Positions 4,945 through 8,388 of a stretch of 8,388 nt of DNA are shown in pieces. The translations under genes and the position numbers were made by a program. Every line of letters starts with the position of its first letter. The stretch's first letter is position 1. Under the pieces are notes generated by a model. That model had not been told where the DNA came from, ran no database searches, and saw only the letters and a list, made by a program, of their open reading frames with translations. This DNA is from Peptococcaceae bacterium (GTDB lineage Bacteria; Bacillota; Peptococcia; DRI-13; UBA5745): contig JAISDM010000092.1 of assembly GCA_031264885.1 (NCBI GenBank), positions 1 through 8,388 on the forward strand, read 5' to 3'.

Positions 4945-6492
4945 TTAACCCAGCCGCAGCTGCTCCCTCGCCATGAATAAGTTCTCCGTCAAATCTCCGG
5001 CCAAAATACCGCGGAAACCCACCCCTTTCCCAAATAAATCGCCGGCCAGTCCGTGCAAATAGACCCCCAGAACCGCCGCGTCCTCCACCGGCAGACCCTG
5101 AGCCGTCCAGGCGCCGATCGCGCCCGCCAGCACATCGCCTGTTCCCGCCGTGGCAAGGGCGGGATTCCCCGTATCGTTAATATAAAGCGTCCCCAGTGGC
5201 GTCGCGGTCACTGTGGCCGCCCCTTTGAGCACGACCACCGACTGAAATTTCAGAGCGGCTTCCCCGGCGGCTTTCAAACGGTCTGCTTGAATTTCCGCCG
5301 GATCGACGTTCAGCAGCCGCCCCAACTCTCCGGCGTGAGGCGTCAGCACAACCGGCGCTTCCCTTTTGGCCAGAAGAGAAGGGTTCCGGGACAAAGCCCA
5401 CAAACCGCCGCCGTCCAATATCAAAGGAATCCGCAGTCCGGCCGCCCTCGTCAGCAAAAACTCCAAATCGTCGCCGGGCCTCATGCCCGGTCCGAAAACC
5501 AGCGCGGATTTTCCCTCAGCTTCCGCTTCCAGAGCGTCCGCCGCGTCTCTGGATAAGGCGCCCGTATCCGTCTCAGGCAAGCCCTTCGTCAATCCCTCCG
5601 GAAACGCCAAATCAAAATGACCGGCCAAACTCTCCGGAAGCACAGTCGTCACCATTCCGGCCCCTGAACGCAGCGCCGCCCGGGACGCCAAAAGCGCCGC
5701 GCCCGCCATGCCCCTGGATCCGGCGGTCACCAGAACATGTCCAAACGTATACTTATGACCGTCCACAGGCACAGGGGGCAGCAGGGACTTCGCCATATTG
5801 TGATCCGCCAGCTGAACGGTTTGGGTTGAAATATCTATGGCTTCCCGGGGAATGGATATGTCTGATATCACCACTTCCCCCGCGTATTCCTTGCCGGGAT
5901 AAACATACAGCCCCAGTTTCCCGAAAGCCAGGCTGACTGTTTTTTCGGCCCGAACGGTCCAGGCGCTCACCTGCCCGGTATCCGCGTCCAGTCCGGAAGG
6001 CACGTCTATCGCCAGCACCGGCGCGTGACTTTCCGTGACCGCCTGCACCGCCTTGGAGCACACCTCGTTCATTTCTCCGTGAAAGCCTGTCCCAAAAAGC
6101 CCGTCAATGACCAGCCGGGCGCCGTGCAAGGCTAATTTAAACGGATAGAAGCTGTTGTGATCTTTCAAGATATTCCACGGAATCCCCAGCGCCTCCACCA
6201 GGCGCCAGTTGCCGGCCGCGGACCCGCTGAACTCCTCCGGGGGCGAGGTCAAAAACAGCCGGATATTGAGACCCCATTGATATAGGTGCCGCGCCGCCAC
6301 CAAAGCGTCTCCCCCGTTATTTCCCCTGCCCGCCAAAATAACGGCCTGGTCGGATTTGTTCTTTAAATATTCCCACGCCTCCAAAGCCACATTCTTACCG
6401 GCGTTCTCCATCAGGACATCCGCCGGCATGCCTCTTTCCTCAATCGCCCACCGATCCATCAATCTCATATCGGTTCCAGTCACAATTCTCAT
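4945..6492 (-). CDS. nnr: Bifunctional NAD(P)H-hydrate repair enzyme (epimerase + ADP-dependent dehydratase)
   Basis: This 515-aa fusion repairs NADHX and NADPHX, the hydrated forms of reduced nicotinamide cofactors. The N-terminal epimerase domain (about 1-225) interconverts R and S hydrates; the C-terminal ribokinase-like domain (about 235-510) dehydrates the S form using ADP. Evident blocks are MENAGKNVA (28-36), GRGNNGGD (55-62), DGLFGTGFHGE (130-140), DVPSGLDADTG (163-173), VTAGSRGMAGAA (255-266), LTPHAGELGRLL (383-394), VLKGAATV (421-428) and NPALATAGTGDVLAG (443-457), with the likely catalytic D453. Two oddities: the usual G after GNNGGD is A63, and the usual LDADAL-type motif reads LDGGGLWAL (359-367), losing its second aspartate. 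The frame is open to 6756, but ATG 6492 has GGAGAGGAAAG just upstream, overlaps the acpS stop as ATGA, and gives the family N-terminus. Confidence 0.95.
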   Translation of the reverse strand: MRIVTGTDMRLMDRWAIEERGMPADVLMENAGKNVALEAWEYLKNKSDQAVILAGRGNNGGDALVAARHLYQWGLNIRLFLTSPPEEFSGSAAGNWRLVEALGIPWNILKDHNSFYPFKLALHGARLVIDGLFGTGFHGEMNEVCSKAVQAVTESHAPVLAIDVPSGLDADTGQVSAWTVRAEKTVSLAFGKLGLYVYPGKEYAGEVVISDISIPREAIDISTQTVQLADHNMAKSLLPPVPVDGHKYTFGHVLVTAGSRGMAGAALLASRAALRSGAGMVTTVLPESLAGHFDLAFPEGLTKGLPETDTGALSRDAADALEAEAEGKSALVFGPGMRPGDDLEFLLTRAAGLRIPLILDGGGLWALSRNPSLLAKREAPVVLTPHAGELGRLLNVDPAEIQADRLKAAGEAALKFQSVVVLKGAATVTATPLGTLYINDTGNPALATAGTGDVLAGAIGAWTAQGLPVEDAAVLGVYLHGLAGDLFGKGVGFRGILAGDLTENLFMAREQLRLG

Positions 6493-6860
6493 TTTCTTTC
6501 CTCTCCAATTGCCACAGCCACGGCATAATCCCGGCTGTGAGAGATGCTCAGCACAATCCTGTCCAAACCCGCGCTTTCCATTTTGTCCGCCGTTTTTGCC
6601 GTCAGACACAGGAAGGGGGCGCCGGCGGCGTCGTTCATAATCTCGATATCCCGGAAACTGATATCCCCCAGCCCCACGCCCAGCGCCTTCATCACCGCCT
6701 CCTTTGCCGCGAACCGCCCGGCTAAGGACGCGGCGCCGTCCCCCTTCGACCGGCAATACCGCTCTTCCTCCGGCGTCAAAACACGGTTCCAGAAAGCCGG
6801 CCGGCGGGCCGCGGCCCGGCGGACGCGCTCAATTTCAATAATATCCGTCCCCACCGTCAT
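6489..6860 (-). CDS. acpS: Holo-[acyl-carrier-protein] synthase AcpS
   Basis: AcpS transfers the 4'-phosphopantetheine arm of coenzyme A to the conserved serine of acyl carrier protein, activating it for fatty acid synthesis. The 123-aa size is typical of this trimeric, magnesium-dependent enzyme. The N-terminus MTVGTDIIEIERV supplies the metal-binding D6. FAAKEAVMKALGVGL (50-64) supplies E54 and the lysine before it, and SISHSRDYAVAVAI (105-118) is the conserved C-terminal strand. The ATG overlaps the glmM TGA (ATGA, 6857-6860) and the TGA overlaps the nnr ATG (6489-6492). Its own Shine-Dalgarno site is weak, so translation probably depends on ribosomes finishing glmM. The neighbourhood of acpS, nnr and mazEF is familiar in Bacillota. 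In Bacillus an alanine racemase gene stands near mazEF; none is present here. Confidence 0.96.
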   Translation of the reverse strand: MTVGTDIIEIERVRRAAARRPAFWNRVLTPEEERYCRSKGDGAASLAGRFAAKEAVMKALGVGLGDISFRDIEIMNDAAGAPFLCLTAKTADKMESAGLDRIVLSISHSRDYAVAVAIGEERK

Positions 6861-8215
6861 TGAGCTTTATCCGAATTTTGGCTCAGTTCCGCGCGAATGA
6901 CCTCCGCCAAACCGCCGGCCAGTTCGCGCAGCTCATCCCGGTCCGGGCCTTCCGCCATAACGCGGACCAAGGGCTCCGTCCCGGAAGCGCGCACCAGCAG
7001 CCGGCCCCTGTTCTCAAGGATTTTTTCCGTTTGCCTCACCGCCTCCCGAATGACCCCGGAAGTCTCCCAATCCACATCCGAATCCACCCTCACATTCACC
7101 AGCACCTGTGGATATTTCCGCATTCTTCCGGCCAGTGTCTCCAAAGAACAGCCCGTCCCGCGAAGGGCTTTCAGAAGCGTCAGCGCCGTAAAAATCCCGT
7201 CTCCCGTGGTGTTCTCCCTCAAGTATATAATATGGCCGGACTGTTCTCCGCCCAGAACCGCTTTCTCCTCAATCATTTTTTCCAGCACATAGCGGTCCCC
7301 CACCTTGGTCTCATGCAGAAATATGCCTGCCTCCCGCATTGCTTCACGCAATCCCAGATTGCTCATCACCGTGGCGACCATCTGTCCGCCCAAGAGCCCT
7401 GATTTCTCCAGTTCCAGCGCCAATATGGCCATGATCTGATCCCCGTCCACCGTCTCTCCCCGGGCATCCACAGCCAGAAGCCGGTCCGCGTCCCCGTCCA
7501 GCGCCAGGCCCAGATCCGCCTGGTATTTGACGACTTCCGCCTTTAAACTCTCCAAGTGCGTGGAGCCGCACCGGTCATTGATGTTCAGCCCATCCGGGCA
7601 GTCATGGATGCTGACGACCTGCGCCCCCAGCTCGCGGAACACCCTGGGCGCCACCGCGCTGGCCGCGCCGTTGGCACAGTCCAGAACCAAAGTGATCCCC
7701 GCCAAATCGCCGCCCGCGCTCTCTTTTAAGAAACGGACGTAACGCTGCGCCCCTTCCTGATAATCTGTGACCTTCCCTGTTTCGGCGCCCACAGGTCTGC
7801 GCGTCTTTTCCAAAGAATGGAGAATCATTTCCTCAATGTCGTCTTCCAGCTGATCGTCCAGCTTGAACCCCTGATGGTTGAAGAACTTGATCCCGTTGTC
7901 CGGCGCCGGGTTATGCGACGCGGAGATCATCACGCCCGCGCAGGTATCCATGTTTTTGGCCAAATACGCCACCCCCGGCGTGGGAATGACCCCCGCCAGG
8001 TACACATCCACCCCCGCCGCGCAGAATCCGGACATCAGCGCGCCTTCCAGCATCTGACCCGACCGCCTCGGATCCCTCCCGATGACCACCGCCGGGTTTT
8101 CATAGCCTTTCTTAAACAAAAATCCGGCGGCCAGTCCTAACTGCATCGCCAACTCCGGCGTCAAATCCCGGTTGACCATCCCGCGAACCCCGTCCGTACC
8201 AAACAACCGCGCCAT
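6857..8215 (-). CDS. glmM: Phosphoglucosamine mutase GlmM
   Basis: GlmM converts glucosamine-6-phosphate to glucosamine-1-phosphate on the route to UDP-GlcNAc for peptidoglycan. The 452-aa protein has the usual length and all four phosphohexomutase regions: the opening MARLFGTDGVRG, the phosphoserine loop MISASHNPAPDNGIKFF with catalytic S100, the metal loop DGDADRLLAVD (240-250), the sugar-binding loop GGEQSGH (322-328), and the phosphate-binding RASGTEPLVRVM (409-420). The ATG at 8215 has GGGAGGG 5 nt upstream. It is the first gene of the cluster inside the window. In many Bacillota glmM follows cdaA and a YbbR-domain gene; if so here, they lie beyond the right edge, past the repeat at 8267. 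No clear promoter is visible between that repeat and the start. Confidence 0.97.
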   Translation of the reverse strand: MARLFGTDGVRGMVNRDLTPELAMQLGLAAGFLFKKGYENPAVVIGRDPRRSGQMLEGALMSGFCAAGVDVYLAGVIPTPGVAYLAKNMDTCAGVMISASHNPAPDNGIKFFNHQGFKLDDQLEDDIEEMILHSLEKTRRPVGAETGKVTDYQEGAQRYVRFLKESAGGDLAGITLVLDCANGAASAVAPRVFRELGAQVVSIHDCPDGLNINDRCGSTHLESLKAEVVKYQADLGLALDGDADRLLAVDARGETVDGDQIMAILALELEKSGLLGGQMVATVMSNLGLREAMREAGIFLHETKVGDRYVLEKMIEEKAVLGGEQSGHIIYLRENTTGDGIFTALTLLKALRGTGCSLETLAGRMRKYPQVLVNVRVDSDVDWETSGVIREAVRQTEKILENRGRLLVRASGTEPLVRVMAEGPDRDELRELAGGLAEVIRAELSQNSDKAQ

Positions 8216-8230
8216 AGAGGCCCTCCCTCA

Positions 8231-8246
8231 TCGTTCATTCGTTCAT
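8231..8246. repeat. Tandem 8-mer TCGTTCAT x2
   Basis: Two perfect head-to-tail copies of TCGTTCAT lie between the glmM Shine-Dalgarno site and repeat copy D. They are too short to assign a role and may be replication slippage. The rest of the 8216-8266 stretch shows nothing else I can support. Confidence 0.6.
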
Positions 8247-8266
8247 CATCAATTCGTAGTTGAGCT

Positions 8267-8388
8267 CGTCATCCGGCGGAGGGGGAGGATGACGGCCGAT
8301 TAGGCGGAGCGTTTTAGAATTTCTAGGCGAAATTTGCGTCCGCAAAAGCCACTGTCTGAGCGGAGCGAGTTTGGCTTTTGCAGCAAAT
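8267..8388. repeat. Palindromic repeat copy D (right part cut by window end)
   Basis: Bases 8307-8388 repeat bases 1-82 with one mismatch (8356 against 50), and CCGATTAGGC is at 8296-8305 as in copies B and C. The outer part differs from the others: CGTCATCC (8267-8274) pairs perfectly with GGATGACG (8287-8294) around a 12-nt purine-rich loop. It lies about 50 bp upstream of the glmM start, so an incoming transcript would carry it in the leader. Confidence 0.9.

Noticed and set aside
6493..6756. N-terminal extension of nnr by 88 residues
   Set aside because: It is the out-of-frame reading of acpS; ATG 6492 has a strong Shine-Dalgarno site and gives the canonical Nnr start.
1..8388. Circular element (plasmid or phage) because both ends match
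   Set aside because: The end match has a mismatch, is part of a repeat also found twice inside, and all genes are chromosomal housekeeping genes.

Overview
The window is a tightly packed bacterial housekeeping cluster in which every credible gene is on the minus strand. Read in transcription order (right to left) it is glmM, acpS, nnr, a short mazE-like antitoxin gene, mazF, an amidohydrolase gene, tsaE, tsaB, rimI and tsaD. The likely host is a GC-rich, Gram-positive-type anaerobe of the Bacillota (Clostridia or a relative). I infer this from the order of acpS/nnr next to mazEF, the very close match of the toxin to the Bacillus EndoA/MazF family, the tsaE-tsaB-rimI-tsaD block, and the strong Shine-Dalgarno sites. 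No genus can be named from the sequence alone.

Right part (4945-8215): glmM makes glucosamine-1-phosphate for the cell wall, acpS activates acyl carrier protein, and nnr repairs damaged NAD(P)H. These three genes are joined by two ATGA stop/start overlaps and look translationally coupled. Middle part (4241-4944): a 78-bp gap with a good sigma-A-like promoter leads into a mazE-like/mazF toxin-antitoxin pair. The antitoxin keeps only the toxin-binding half of the family. A second possible promoter with a palindrome precedes the amidohydrolase. Left part (165-4240): an uncharacterised amidohydrolase overlaps tsaE, which overlaps tsaB; rimI and tsaD follow. TsaB, TsaD and TsaE are the bacterial set for tRNA t6A37 synthesis, and RimI is an N-acetyltransferase that commonly travels with them.

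The most distinctive non-coding structure is a family of dispersed palindromic repeats in one orientation: 1-163 (cut by the window start), 1233-1320 (short derivative with a perfect 23-bp stem), 1819-1928 (left half only) and 8267-8388 (cut by the window end). Overlaying the copies gives a composite element of about 174 nt made of an outer and an inner inverted repeat. Two copies sit between genes of the tsa block, which is otherwise overlapping. The first and last 82 bases of the window are the same piece of this element (81/82 identical), so the sequence probably ends where it does because of the repeat.

I see no rRNA, tRNA, CRISPR array, transposase or prophage gene, and no gene-free stretch longer than about 175 bases. 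Most of the window is ordinary core metabolism. The points worth following are the repeat family, the domain-reduced antitoxin and the amidohydrolase of unknown substrate.
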